Assembly: GCA_013140695.1 (NCBI GenBank) | Contig: JABFSI010000069.1 | Span: 1 to 33,576, forward strand | Direction: 5' to 3' | DNA length: 33,576 nucleotides | Source: Sideroxydans sp. | GTDB taxonomy: Bacteria; Pseudomonadota; Gammaproteobacteria; Burkholderiales; Gallionellaceae | Shown: piece after piece, positions 5,867 through 13,461 of the stretch | How positions within the stretch are numbered: position 1 is the first letter of the stretch | How the letters are laid out: each line of letters starts with the position of its first letter | Translations under genes and position numbers: made by a program | The notes under the pieces: generated by a model | Told to the model about the DNA's origin: nothing | The model's database searches: none | What the model saw: the letters and a program-made list of their open reading frames with translations, nothing else

Positions 5867-7980
5867 CTACACAAACCAAACCAGCTAACCCACTACTCGA
5901 TTTCGCTGGTCTCCCCCGCTTCGCAGAGATCAAACCCGAACATGTCGCACCCGCTATCGAGCAACTGCTCGATGAGAACCGTGCGCTCATCACGCGTTTG
6001 CTGGCGGATGACTCGCTGCCTACTTGGGATGCTTTCGTGCGCCCGATGGAAGATGCGAACGAGCGTCTCGGTCGCGCATGGGGGCCGGTCGGCCATTTGA
6101 ACGCGGTGATGAATTCGCCCGAGTTGCGCGATGCCTACAACTCGACCTTGCCGAAGATCACGGCTTACTACGCCGAGCTGGGACAGAATCTCGCGCTGTT
6201 CCAAAAATTCAAAGCGCTGCGCAATAGCGCCGAGTTCGCAGGATTGAGCGCGGCACGTAAGAAGATCATCGAGAACGAACTGCGCGATTTCCGCTTGGGC
6301 GGTGCTGAGTTGCCCGATGACAAGAAGACGCGCTACCTCGCGGTGCAAGAACGCCAATCCGAATTGTCCTCGCGCTTCTCCGACAACATCCTCGATGCGA
6401 CCAACGAATACACCTTGGTCATCGAGAATCGCGGCGAGTTGGATGGTCTGCCGGAAGATGTGTTGCAGACCGCACGTGAAGCGGCACAGGCTGCTGACAA
6501 GACGGGCTGGTTGTTCACCCTGAAAGCACCGTCTTATCTGCCCGTGATGCAGTTCGCCGACAACCGTGACCTGCGCGAGAAGATGTATCGCGCCTATGCC
6601 ACACGCGCCTCAGACCTTCTGCCTGACGGCAGCAAACGAACTGAACACCCGCAAGGGGTGGGCCGTGGTTGTACAGCCGCTGAAGCGGCAACAACCACGC
6701 ACTTGGACAACACGCCTTTGATGGACGAGATCGTCACGCTACGTGCTGAAGAAGCGCAGTTGCTCGGCTTTGCTAATTTCGGTGAACTCTCACTTGCCGC
6801 CAAGATGGCGGAGACACCGCAACAGGTGGTGGACTTCATGCGCGAGCTGGCGCAACGTGCACGACCTTTCGCGGAAAAAGACTTGGTCGAACTGCGTGAG
6901 TTCGCCAAAACGAAACTCGACATCAACGACATGCGCTCGTGGGATGTGGCCTACGCCAGCGAGAAACTGCGCGAGCAGCGCTATGCCTTCTCTGAACAGG
7001 AAGTGAAGCAATACTTCCCTGAAGATGCGGTGATGGCGGGTCTGTTCAAGCTGGTGGAAACGCTATTCGGTTTGCAGATCAAACCCGCTCAAGCGCCTGT
7101 GTGGCACGAGACTGTGCGCTTCTTTGATATCCGCGATGAGAAGGATGGCTTGGTCGGCCAGTTCTACTTTGACCTCTACGCGCGCAACAGCAAACGCGGT
7201 GGAGCGTGGATGGACGATGTCATCACGCGCCGTCGTTTGGACGAAAAGATCCAGACACCCGTTGCTTATTTGAATTGCAACTTCTCCGCACCCGTCGGCG
7301 GCAAGCCTGCGGTGTTCACCCACGACGAAGTGCAGACTCTATTCCATGAGTTCGGTCATGGCTTGCATCATCTACTCACCGAAGTAGAAGACCTCGGCGT
7401 GTCGGGCATCAACGGGGTGGAATGGGATGCGGTCGAGTTGCCCAGCCAGTTCATGGAGAACTTCTGCTGGGAGTGGGATGTGCTGCAAGGTATGACTCGC
7501 CATTCAGATACGAATCAAACGCTGCCGCGCGCCCTGTTCGACAAGATGCTCGCCGCGAAGAACTTCCAGAGTGGCTTGGCGACCTTGCGCCAGATCGAGT
7601 TCGCCGTGTTCGATATGTTGATGCACAGCAACTTCAATGTGGGCCAAGGCAAGACCATCCTTCAATTGTTGGACGAAGTGCGCGCCGAAGTCGCCGTGCT
7701 CATCCCGCCCGAGTTCAATCGCTTCCCGCAGAGCTTCTCGCACATCTTCTCCGGTGGATATTCCGCTGGCTATTACAGCTACAAGTGGGCGGAGGTGTTG
7801 TCGGCGGATGCGTACAGTTTGTTCGAAGAGCATGGCGTGCTCAACCCAGAGATCGGCGCACGCTTCCGCGCCGAGGTGCTAGCGATGGGTGGCGCGCGCC
7901 CCGCGATGGAATCCTTCACTGCCTTCCGTGGCCGCGCCCCTTCCATCGACGCGCTGTTGCGGCATAATGGGCTCGCTTGA
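5863..7980 (+). CDS. prlC: Oligopeptidase A (M3 family zinc metallopeptidase)
   Basis: A 705-residue cytoplasmic peptidase that degrades short peptides, including cleaved signal peptides. The zinc site HEFGH is at residues 495-499, followed by the third-ligand region around GVEWDAVELPSQFMENF. The C-terminal GGYSAGYYSYKWAEVL block is typical of M3A enzymes. The N-terminus NPLLDFAGLPRFAEIKPEHV supports the ATG at 5863. That start overlaps the ORF6N stop (ATGA) and has no obvious ribosome site, suggesting coupling. The E. coli enzyme has 680 residues with HEFGH at 469-473; the extra length here is largely explained by an insertion at about residues 259-280 that is encoded by hairpin-forming DNA. 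Confidence 0.96.
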   Translation: MTTQTKPANPLLDFAGLPRFAEIKPEHVAPAIEQLLDENRALITRLLADDSLPTWDAFVRPMEDANERLGRAWGPVGHLNAVMNSPELRDAYNSTLPKITAYYAELGQNLALFQKFKALRNSAEFAGLSAARKKIIENELRDFRLGGAELPDDKKTRYLAVQERQSELSSRFSDNILDATNEYTLVIENRGELDGLPEDVLQTAREAAQAADKTGWLFTLKAPSYLPVMQFADNRDLREKMYRAYATRASDLLPDGSKRTEHPQGVGRGCTAAEAATTTHLDNTPLMDEIVTLRAEEAQLLGFANFGELSLAAKMAETPQQVVDFMRELAQRARPFAEKDLVELREFAKTKLDINDMRSWDVAYASEKLREQRYAFSEQEVKQYFPEDAVMAGLFKLVETLFGLQIKPAQAPVWHETVRFFDIRDEKDGLVGQFYFDLYARNSKRGGAWMDDVITRRRLDEKIQTPVAYLNCNFSAPVGGKPAVFTHDEVQTLFHEFGHGLHHLLTEVEDLGVSGINGVEWDAVELPSQFMENFCWEWDVLQGMTRHSDTNQTLPRALFDKMLAAKNFQSGLATLRQIEFAVFDMLMHSNFNVGQGKTILQLLDEVRAEVAVLIPPEFNRFPQSFSHIFSGGYSAGYYSYKWAEVLSADAYSLFEEHGVLNPEIGARFRAEVLAMGGARPAMESFTAFRGRAPSIDALLRHNGLA
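6637..6702. repeat. In-frame hairpin-rich insertion within prlC
   Basis: Compared with the family, about 22 residues (roughly 259-280) are inserted between ASD and DNTPLM. The DNA contains CACCC/GGGTG (6646-6650 with 6656-6660). It also contains a larger hairpin, CGTGGTTGT (6664-6672) with ACAACCACG (6691-6699), enclosing GCCGC-TGAA-GCGGC (6676-6689). The length is a multiple of three and the frame stays open. The edges are estimated by eye from recalled E. coli PrlC. Confidence 0.65.
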
Positions 7981-8004
7981 AATTCGTTAACGCTAAACCA
8001 CCTT

Positions 8005-8056
8005 GTGGGAGGCCGATTCATCGGGCGATTTTTTAAGTTGCCAATCGGCCTCCCAC
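8005..8056. repeat. Stem-loop of the TGTRGGAG repeat family, after prlC
   Basis: GTGGGAGGCCGATT (8005-8018) pairs perfectly with AATCGGCCTCCCAC (8043-8056) around a 24-base loop that contains a run of six T. It lies 24 bases after the prlC stop and may serve as a terminator or mRNA-stabilising element. The arm resembles sequences at 96-110 and 13331-13345. Confidence 0.75.
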
Positions 8057-8099
8057 GAAATAATGAGCACCCATCTTTAACTCAACTTGCGGAGGAATG

Positions 8100-8588
8100 A
8101 TGAAAACCGTTTTATTACTGTGCAGCTTTTTAATCGCCTCCCTCGCTGAGGCGAGTGATATTTACCGCTCGGTGGACACGGGCGGTACGGTGCAATATAG
8201 CGACCGGCAATCTGCCGATGCGGCGGATGCAGAAAAAGTGCGTGTAGGCACCGAGCCTTCTGCCGATGATGGCCTGCCGTATGCCACGCGCATTGCTCAG
8301 AAAAACTTTCCTGTTACGCTCTACCTCACTGCCGACTGCGGCAGCATCTGTGCCGATGCACGAACGCTCCTCACCCAGCGCGGTATTCCGTTCACCGAAA
8401 CCAAACTCGTCACCAAAGAAGACCTCGACGCTTTTCATAAAGATTCCGGGCAAGACAAATTGCCCACCCTGCATGTCGGCAAAACATGGGTAGTGGGCTT
8501 TCTGGTTAAAACATGGAACGACGAGCTTGATTTCGCGGGCTACCCCAAACGCGCGCCGTATCGCGCCCAACCCGTGACTGCAAAATGA
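8100..8588 (+). CDS. Exported DUF4124 / glutaredoxin-like protein
   Basis: A 162-residue predicted exported protein. The N-terminus is a signal peptide (KTVLLLCSFLIASLAEA, cut after about residue 19). Then comes a DUF4124-type beta segment, IYRSVDTGGTVQYSDRQ, and a thioredoxin/glutaredoxin-like domain from about residue 70. In that domain VTLYLTADCGSICADARTLL has two cysteines spaced CxxxC rather than the usual CxxC, followed by GIPFTETKLVTKEDLDAF and LPTLHVG. Two ATGs lie side by side; the second (8100) is better spaced from GGAGGA at 8091-8096 than the one at 8097. Its end overlaps xth by four bases. The substrate is unknown; a periplasmic redox or metal-binding role is a guess. Confidence 0.85.
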   Translation: MKTVLLLCSFLIASLAEASDIYRSVDTGGTVQYSDRQSADAADAEKVRVGTEPSADDGLPYATRIAQKNFPVTLYLTADCGSICADARTLLTQRGIPFTETKLVTKEDLDAFHKDSGQDKLPTLHVGKTWVVGFLVKTWNDELDFAGYPKRAPYRAQPVTAK

Positions 8589-9343
8589 AGATAGCCACTT
8601 GGAACGTGAACTCCCTCAAGGTGCGCCTGCCGCATCTGTTGGATTGGTTGGCGGCGAACCCTATCGACGTGATGTGCCTGCAAGAGACCAAGACCGAGGA
8701 TAAGAACTTCCCGCTAGCAGAGATCGAAGCGGCGGGATATCAGGTCGCATTCAGTGGACAGAAGACCTACAACGGCGTCGCCATCCTGAGCCGAGAGGCC
8801 ATCAGCGATGTGCAGTTCGGCATCCCGAATCTGGACGATGAACAAAAGCGCGTCATCGCCGCCACTATCAACGGCGTGCGCATCGTGTGTGTGTATATCC
8901 CCAACGGTCAGAGCCTCGATTCCGACAAATACCAATACAAACTGAAATGGCTAGCCGCATTGAAGTTGTGGCTGAAAGACGAGTTGGCGAAATACCCCAA
9001 GCTGGCGCTACTTGGCGATTACAACATCGCCCCCGAAGACCGCGACTGCCACGACCCCGTGGCATGGCAAGGCAATGTGCTGGTGAGTGAACCGGAGCGT
9101 GATGCCTTCAAAGGTTTGGTCGCGCTGGGGCTGCGCGACTCATTCCGCCTGTTCGAACAAACCGAGAAGAGTTACTCGTGGTGGGATTACCGCATGATGG
9201 GATTCCGCCGCAACCTAGGCATGCGCATCGACCACATCCTCATCAGCGCAGACTTGCAGTGCAGCGGATGTCTCATCGACAAAGCACCGCGTAAGTTGGA
9301 ACGACCTTCGGATCACACGCCGGTGATTGCGGAGGTGAGTTGA
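8585..9343 (+). CDS. xth: Exodeoxyribonuclease III (AP endonuclease)
   Basis: A 252-residue Mg-dependent enzyme that cuts at abasic sites and has 3' exonuclease and phosphatase activity in base excision repair. Active-site pieces of the exonuclease/endonuclease/phosphatase fold are visible: WNVNS with N7, LQETK with E34, YNGVAILSR, LLGDYNIAPEDRD with the catalytic Asp and Asn, and SDHTPV with D243 and H244 near the end. The start overlaps the upstream stop by four bases. The gene ends 57 bases before a cassette-like insertion (9401-9783) that separates it from rluA. Confidence 0.96.
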   Translation: MKIATWNVNSLKVRLPHLLDWLAANPIDVMCLQETKTEDKNFPLAEIEAAGYQVAFSGQKTYNGVAILSREAISDVQFGIPNLDDEQKRVIAATINGVRIVCVYIPNGQSLDSDKYQYKLKWLAALKLWLKDELAKYPKLALLGDYNIAPEDRDCHDPVAWQGNVLVSEPERDAFKGLVALGLRDSFRLFEQTEKSYSWWDYRMMGFRRNLGMRIDHILISADLQCSGCLIDKAPRKLERPSDHTPVIAEVS

Positions 9344-9366
9344 TGAGGATTTTGAATTTATGCTTT

Positions 9367-9407
9367 GCGGGACATACACCAATTCTGGTGTCTACCTCAC
9401 GTTGGGC
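9367..9407 (+). repeat. attC-like half site upstream of the YceK-type gene
   Basis: GTTGGGC at 9401-9407 fits the integron core-site consensus GTTRRRY and lies three bases before the lipoprotein ATG. It is preceded by a short hairpin, ACACCA-ATTC-TGGTGT (9376-9391), within a GGGAC...CTACCTCAC context resembling the arm of an attC. No matching RYYYAAC core is seen upstream, so the site would be incomplete. Confidence 0.45.
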
Positions 9408-9410
9408 GCC

Positions 9411-9755
9411 ATGAATAAATATCTACTTATTACGCTGGTATTTGTACTAACTGGATGTGGAACACTCATCACACAAACTCACGAATCCGAGTGTCCGGCT
9501 GACACATGTTTTCCGACCCTGCGCATGTACAGCGGCACGTATCTCGATGCCTGCGCTGTTGTTAAGGATGTGCCGAGAGGTGGGCAGATTGGTGCCATGC
9601 TTTTTTGGGACCTTCCATTTAGCCTTGCAGTAGACACAGTTATTCTGCCATATACAACTTTCCGGCAAATACGAGATGGCAGTCACAAATGCATCCCATT
9701 GCCCTCAGAGTCTGCTGCAAATGCCCCGCCTAACGTTCAATCGGGACTGCGCTAA
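9411..9755 (+). CDS. YceK/YidQ-like (DUF1375) lipoprotein
   Basis: A 114-residue predicted outer- or inner-membrane lipoprotein. MNKYLLITLVFVLTGC is a short signal ending in a lipobox with the lipidated Cys at 16. The rest, GTLITQ, YSGTYLDACAV, FWDLPFSLAVDTVILPYTTF and RQIRDG, follows the YceK/YidQ pattern. The frame opens at 9360, but the ATG at 9411 places the lipobox correctly. Base use is visibly more AT-rich than in the neighbours. The gene is framed by GTTGGGC just before the start and by GCCTAAC plus a hairpin at its end, with the stop codon inside the latter. This is the layout of an integron cassette. The function of the family is unknown. Confidence 0.85.
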   Translation: MNKYLLITLVFVLTGCGTLITQTHESECPADTCFPTLRMYSGTYLDACAVVKDVPRGGQIGAMLFWDLPFSLAVDTVILPYTTFRQIRDGSHKCIPLPSESAANAPPNVQSGLR

Positions 9756-9783
9756 AGCTCAGGCGCTTGCCTCTACGTCAGAC
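9728..9783 (+). repeat. Degenerate attC-like site at the end of the YceK-type gene
   Basis: GCCTAAC (9728-9734) fits RYYYAAC. At the other end GTCAGAC (9777-9783) differs from GTTRRRY by one base. Between them are GGGACTGCGC and GGCGCTTGCC, whose GCGC cores (9749-9752 and 9763-9766) can pair. The 56-base length is near the lower limit for attC. The stop codon at 9753-9755 lies inside it, as is usual for cassette genes. Confidence 0.5.
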
Positions 9784-9809
9784 CCCAAAGTCTTTCCCGC
9801 CACAATCTG

Positions 9810-10418
9810 ATGCCCGAAATCCTTTACCAAGACGAGCACCTGCTCATCGTCAACAAACCCGCTGGCTTGCTATCCGTACCCGGTCGAGGTGCGGACAAAC
9901 AGGATTGTCTGTCTGCCCGCATCCAGCAGCTATTCCCCGATGCCTTAGTCGTTCATCGCCTCGATATGGCGACTTCAGGTTTGATGGTGTTCGCGCTGGG
10001 TGAGGCGATGCAGCGCGAGTTGTCGCGGATGTTTCGGGAGCGGGAGGTGACGAAGCGTTACGTGGCGCTGGTGGCGGGGGTGCTTGAGCACGAGGTTGGT
10101 GAGATCGATCTGCCGCTTATCGTGGATTGGCCGAACCGCCCTAAGAGCAAGGTAGACCACGAATCAGGTAAGCCCTCGCTTACGCGCTATCATCTGCTGG
10201 GCATCGAGAATGGTGATTCGCGTGTCGAACTAGAACCCATCACCGGACGCACGCATCAGTTGCGCTTGCACCTTGCCAGCATCGGCCATCCCATCATCGG
10301 GGATACTTTGTACGACGGGCGAATTGCGGAGCGGTTGATGTTGCATGCGACGCGCTTGGCCTTCGATCACCCTATCACTGCAAAGCCCTTGTACTTCGAG
10401 AGCGACGCCCCATATTAG
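9810..10418 (+). CDS. rluA: RluA-family pseudouridine synthase
   Basis: A 202-residue enzyme that converts specific uridines in RNA to pseudouridine. The catalytic block HRLDMATSGLMVFA holds the essential Asp. VNKPAGLLSVPGR is the N-terminal motif, and the C-terminal PITGRTHQLRLHLASIGHPIIGDTLY is typical of the family. There is no N-terminal S4 domain, which matches E. coli RluA (219 residues, acting on 23S U746 and some tRNA U32) rather than RluC or RluD; the exact target is inferred. No strong ribosome site precedes the ATG. Its upstream region is the attC-like site of the YceK cassette. Confidence 0.88.
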   Translation: MPEILYQDEHLLIVNKPAGLLSVPGRGADKQDCLSARIQQLFPDALVVHRLDMATSGLMVFALGEAMQRELSRMFREREVTKRYVALVAGVLEHEVGEIDLPLIVDWPNRPKSKVDHESGKPSLTRYHLLGIENGDSRVELEPITGRTHQLRLHLASIGHPIIGDTLYDGRIAERLMLHATRLAFDHPITAKPLYFESDAPY

Positions 10419-10431
10419 GTGGCGCGTCCGT

Positions 10432-10437
10432 TATAAT
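10432..10437 (+). promoter_or_regulatory. Candidate -10 element upstream of the 10475 gene
   Basis: A perfect TATAAT lies 38 bases before the ATG at 10475 and 13 bases after the rluA stop. No good -35 hexamer sits 16-18 bases upstream, so this is a weak promoter call. Confidence 0.4.
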
Positions 10438-10474
10438 CCGCACCGTTGTCTATCGCACATTTCAGGAAAGTTTT

Positions 10475-10855
10475 ATGCCTTTACCTAAACCTGCTCTCAC
10501 CATCCCGCTCGCGCTCGTTACCCTCATTGCGGCTGTGTTCGCTGCTTATACTTGGGTGGCGTTGACGTGGAACTACTCGGAGGGTGAGCGTGCAGGTTTC
10601 ATGCAGAAGCTGTCGAAGAAGGGCTGGCTGTGCAAGACTTGGGAAGGTGAGCTTTCGCTGGTGGCCTTACCCGGTGCGGCGCCTGAGAAGTTCTTATTCA
10701 CCGTGCGCGATGATGCGGTAGCAGACAAGATCAACAAGCTCGTGGGCCAGCGCGTGTCATTGGTGTATGCAGAACACAAAGGTGTGCCCACTAGTTGTTT
10801 CGGTGACACCGCGTATTTCGTGTCAGATGTAAAAGCAGTACAACCTAATCTTTAA
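10475..10855 (+). CDS. Small membrane-anchored protein of unknown function
   Basis: A 126-residue protein I do not assign to a named family. Residues 9-31 form one hydrophobic segment (IPLALVTLIAAVFAAYTWVAL), probably an N-terminal anchor. The rest is a small extracytoplasmic domain with FMQKLSKKGWLCKTWEGEL and two cysteines (in GWLCKTW and TSCFGD) that could pair in the periplasm. Similar proteins occur widely in betaproteobacteria as hypotheticals. AGGAAAG lies at 10464-10470, well placed for the ATG. It is followed 15 bases later by the Tim44-domain gene and may share its transcript. Confidence 0.8.
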   Translation: MPLPKPALTIPLALVTLIAAVFAAYTWVALTWNYSEGERAGFMQKLSKKGWLCKTWEGELSLVALPGAAPEKFLFTVRDDAVADKINKLVGQRVSLVYAEHKGVPTSCFGDTAYFVSDVKAVQPNL

Positions 10856-10870
10856 ACCTAGAGGAATCAG

Positions 10871-11719
10871 ATGAAACGTTTCGCCATTTTCTTGACCATC
10901 GTTCTGACCAGTCTTTCTTTGCTCGCAGCTAACGCAGAAGCCAAGCGCTTCGGTGGCGGCGGTAGCATCGGCAAGCAACGCAGCATGAGCGCACCACCGC
11001 AAAAAGCGGATGCTGCCCCTGCACAACAAGCGGCTCCCGCAGCGGCGGGTGCAGCAGCAGCGAAGCAACCAAACAAATGGCTTGGCCCATTGGCAGGTAT
11101 CGCTGCTGGTCTAGGCTTGGCAGCGCTGTTCTCTCACTTCGGTTTGGGTGAAGGTATGGGCATGTTGCTGATGATCATTGCAGGTGCGATTGCGGTGTTC
11201 TTCTTGATCTCGATGTTCCGCAAGAAGCAGCAACCTGCGATGCAATATGCGGGTTCGGGTGCACCTTATGGCGGCTCTCCTGGGCCAGCTCCACAATCTG
11301 TCAGTGGCGGTAGTGTTGCACCGACAGCCCCTGTGGCTGCGGCGAACATCCCTGCCGATTTCCCTGTGGAAAGCTTTTTGCGCGGTGCTAAAACGACGTT
11401 CATCCGCTTGCAAGCGGCTAACGACCGTAAGGATCTGAACGACATCCGCGAATACACCACACCTGAGATGTACGCTGAGATTTCGATGCAGATGCAAGAA
11501 CGCGGCGATGCAGCACAGAAGACCGAAGTGGGCTTTGTGAATGCCAGCCTGCTAGAAGTGGTGACGGAAAATGACATCGCAACAGCAAGTGTTCGCATGA
11601 GCGGTCAGTCGCGTGAGAACAATGGCGCACCTGAGAATTTTGATGAGATCTGGCATGTTCAAAAAGATCTTAAGGACGACAAAGCAGTTTGGTTGCTGGC
11701 AGGGATTCAGCAGGTTTAA
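10871..11719 (+). CDS. Tim44-like domain protein
   Basis: A 282-residue protein. It has a signal-like N-terminus (residues 1-25, ending ANAEA). A Gly/Ala/Pro-rich linker (about 26-70) follows, then two closely spaced hydrophobic segments at about 75-116 (LGPLAGIAAGLGLAALFSHF and MGMLLMIIAGAIAVFFLISM). The C-terminal Tim44-like domain covers about 160-282 and contains FLRGAKTTFIRLQAANDRKDLNDIREYTTPEM. Bacterial Tim44-domain proteins are membrane proteins of unknown role and need not act in protein import. The start has GAGGAATC upstream. A strong terminator follows at 11743-11771. In related bacteria this gene is often near ubiB, as here. Confidence 0.88.
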   Translation: MKRFAIFLTIVLTSLSLLAANAEAKRFGGGGSIGKQRSMSAPPQKADAAPAQQAAPAAAGAAAAKQPNKWLGPLAGIAAGLGLAALFSHFGLGEGMGMLLMIIAGAIAVFFLISMFRKKQQPAMQYAGSGAPYGGSPGPAPQSVSGGSVAPTAPVAAANIPADFPVESFLRGAKTTFIRLQAANDRKDLNDIREYTTPEMYAEISMQMQERGDAAQKTEVGFVNASLLEVVTENDIATASVRMSGQSRENNGAPENFDEIWHVQKDLKDDKAVWLLAGIQQV

Positions 11720-11742
11720 TCGCCAAAGTGCAGTACACTTGA

Positions 11743-11771
11743 GGGCACAGCGACATCGCTGTGCCCTTTTT
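11743..11771 (+). terminator. Rho-independent terminator after the Tim44-domain gene
   Basis: GGGCACAGCG (11743-11752), loop ACAT, CGCTGTGCCC (11757-11766), then TTTTTATTT. The perfect 10-base GC-rich stem with a T-tract is a textbook terminator. It ends 15 bases before ubiB starts. Confidence 0.92.
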
Positions 11772-11786
11772 ATTTAGAGCCTCGCA

Positions 11787-13310
11787 ATGCGTCTATTCCG
11801 CTTACTCAAAATTATTTTCGTTGTGTTGCGCTTCGGCTTGGATGAGTTTTTGCTGGCGCATGAGAAGACGAGCTGGTTGTTACGTCCTCTCAATTGGCTT
11901 TTGTTCTTCCGCGATGTGTCTCGCCCACGAGCTGTGCGTTTGCGCCTCGCACTCGAAACCCTGGGGCCCATCTTTGTTAAATTCGGGCAGCTGCTTTCCA
12001 CTCGCCGCGATTTAATTCCTACCGACATTGCCGATGAACTGGCAAAACTGCAAGACCAAGTGCCCCCTTTCCCTTCTGCTCAAGCCGTTGCGTTGCTTGA
12101 AACCGCCTATGGAAAACGCCTGGCCGAAGTGTTTGCTAGCTTCTACGCTACCCCTGTGGCCAGCGCATCGGTGGCTCAAGTCCATTTCGCTGTGTTGCCT
12201 GATGGTCGTGAAGTAGCGGTTAAAGTGTTGCGCCCCGGCATCAAACACACGATTGAACACGATATTTCGTTGCTTCAGGTTTGCGCGGGATTGATCGAGC
12301 GTTGGTGGGCTGATGGCAAACGATTGAAGCCAAAGTTGGTGGTCGCCGAGTTTGAGAAATATCTGCACGATGAATTGGACTTGATGCGCGAGGCAGCCAA
12401 TGCCAGTCAGTTACGCCGCAATTTTTCTGATGCACGCCTGCTACTAGTGCCAGAGGTGCATTGGGATTGGTGTTCTGAGCAGGTGATGGTAATGGAGCGC
12501 ATGCACGGCATCCCTGTGAGCCAAATCGGTGCAATGCGCGAAGCTGGTATCAGCCTACCTAAGTTGGCCAGCGATGGGGTTGAGATCTTCTACACACAGG
12601 TGTTTCGTGATGGTTTTTTCCACGCCGATATGCACCCAGGAAACATCTTGGTGGCACGTGATGGGCGTTATGTGGCGCTGGATTTCGGCATCATGGGGAC
12701 GCTTACCGATACGGATAAAAACTATCTCGCTCAAAACTTTATCGCGTTCTTCAACCGCGATTACAAACGCGTGGCGGAGCTGCACATCGAATCAGGCTGG
12801 GCGCCTGCGGATACGCGTGTGGATGAATTTGAAGCGGCGATTCGCTCGGTATGCGAACCTATTTTTGATAAACCTTTGCGTGAGGTGTCATTCGGTAAAG
12901 TGCTGTTACGTTTGTTCCAAACATCGCGTCGATTCGGAATTCAGATTCAACCCCAGTTAGTTTTGCTACAAAAAACCTTGCTCAATATCGAAGGGCTGGG
13001 ATTGCAGCTCGACCCTGAACTCGATTTGTGGAAGACAGCAAAACCTTGGTTAGAGCGTTGGATGAGTGAACAGGTGGGTTGGCGTGGTTTCATTCGAACG
13101 TTAAAAGCAGAAGCGCCACGCTATGCATCTTTACTGCCGCAGATTCCCCGTCTGTTGCATCAACGGTTAAAGGATGATGTCGCGGCACAGGCCGCACCGC
13201 TATTGCTGGCAATGTTGGCAGAACAAAAAAAGCGCAATGCTTGGTTATCGGTCATTGCGCTTTTGTTGGCTCTCACACTGGCACTCGCAGCGATGATTCA
13301 CTTCGCCTAA
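11787..13310 (+). CDS. ubiB: UbiB, atypical kinase/ATPase of ubiquinone synthesis
   Basis: A 507-residue ABC1/ADCK/UbiB-family protein needed for aerobic ubiquinone production, thought to act as an ATPase on the membrane-bound Ubi complex. The family signature KFGQ is at 65-68 ([15 protein letters not shown]). The alanine-rich nucleotide loop ASASVAQVH, the VAVKVLRPG lysine, [11 protein letters not shown] and the LDFGIMG metal-binding triad follow. The C-terminus ends in a hydrophobic membrane segment ([21 protein letters not shown]), as in E. coli UbiB (546). The gene starts just after the terminator of the Tim44 gene, so it must have its own promoter or be reached by read-through. ubiE and ubiJ, its usual neighbours, are not in the window. 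Confidence 0.95.
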   Translation: MRLFRLLKIIFVVLRFGLDEFLLAHEKTSWLLRPLNWLLFFRDVSRPRAVRLRLALETLGPIFVKFGQLLSTRRDLIPTDIADELAKLQDQVPPFPSAQAVALLETAYGKRLAEVFASFYATPVASASVAQVHFAVLPDGREVAVKVLRPGIKHTIEHDISLLQVCAGLIERWWADGKRLKPKLVVAEFEKYLHDELDLMREAANASQLRRNFSDARLLLVPEVHWDWCSEQVMVMERMHGIPVSQIGAMREAGISLPKLASDGVEIFYTQVFRDGFFHADMHPGNILVARDGRYVALDFGIMGTLTDTDKNYLAQNFIAFFNRDYKRVAELHIESGWAPADTRVDEFEAAIRSVCEPIFDKPLREVSFGKVLLRLFQTSRRFGIQIQPQLVLLQKTLLNIEGLGLQLDPELDLWKTAKPWLERWMSEQVGWRGFIRTLKAEAPRYASLLPQIPRLLHQRLKDDVAAQAAPLLLAMLAEQKKRNAWLSVIALLLALTLALAAMIHFA

Positions 13311-13328
13311 CTTCAAAATGATTCGGTC

Positions 13329-13400
13329 TTTGTAGGAGCTCGATTTAGCGAGCGATAGCGATACCAAAGTCTATCGCTCGATAAATTGAGCTCCTACAAA
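13329..13400. terminator. Long stem-loop between the convergent ubiB and glmS genes
   Basis: TTTGTAGGAGCTC (13329-13341) pairs with GAGCTCCTACAAA (13388-13400), and inside it CGAGCGATAG (13349-13358) pairs with CTATCGCTCG (13371-13380). The result is a nearly continuous stem of about 30 bases with a 12-base loop. It lies in the 151-base gap between two gene ends and is flanked by T-rich and A-rich ends, so a two-way terminator role is plausible. Its arm shares TGTRGGAG..CGATT with 96-110 and 8004-8018, so it is also a member of a repeat family. Confidence 0.75.
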
Positions 13401-13461
13401 ACCTGCCCCCGTACTGACTTTTTCTTAAACAAAAATCACCTGCTCAAATCAAGGGGACGAG

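Noticed and set aside
7422..7967. A 181-codon plus-strand frame inside prlC
   Set aside because: It is Arg-rich out-of-frame translation of prlC, without domain features.
13311..13461. Small gene in the ubiB-glmS gap
   Set aside because: No frame of useful length with a ribosome site; the stretch is dominated by the long stem-loop.
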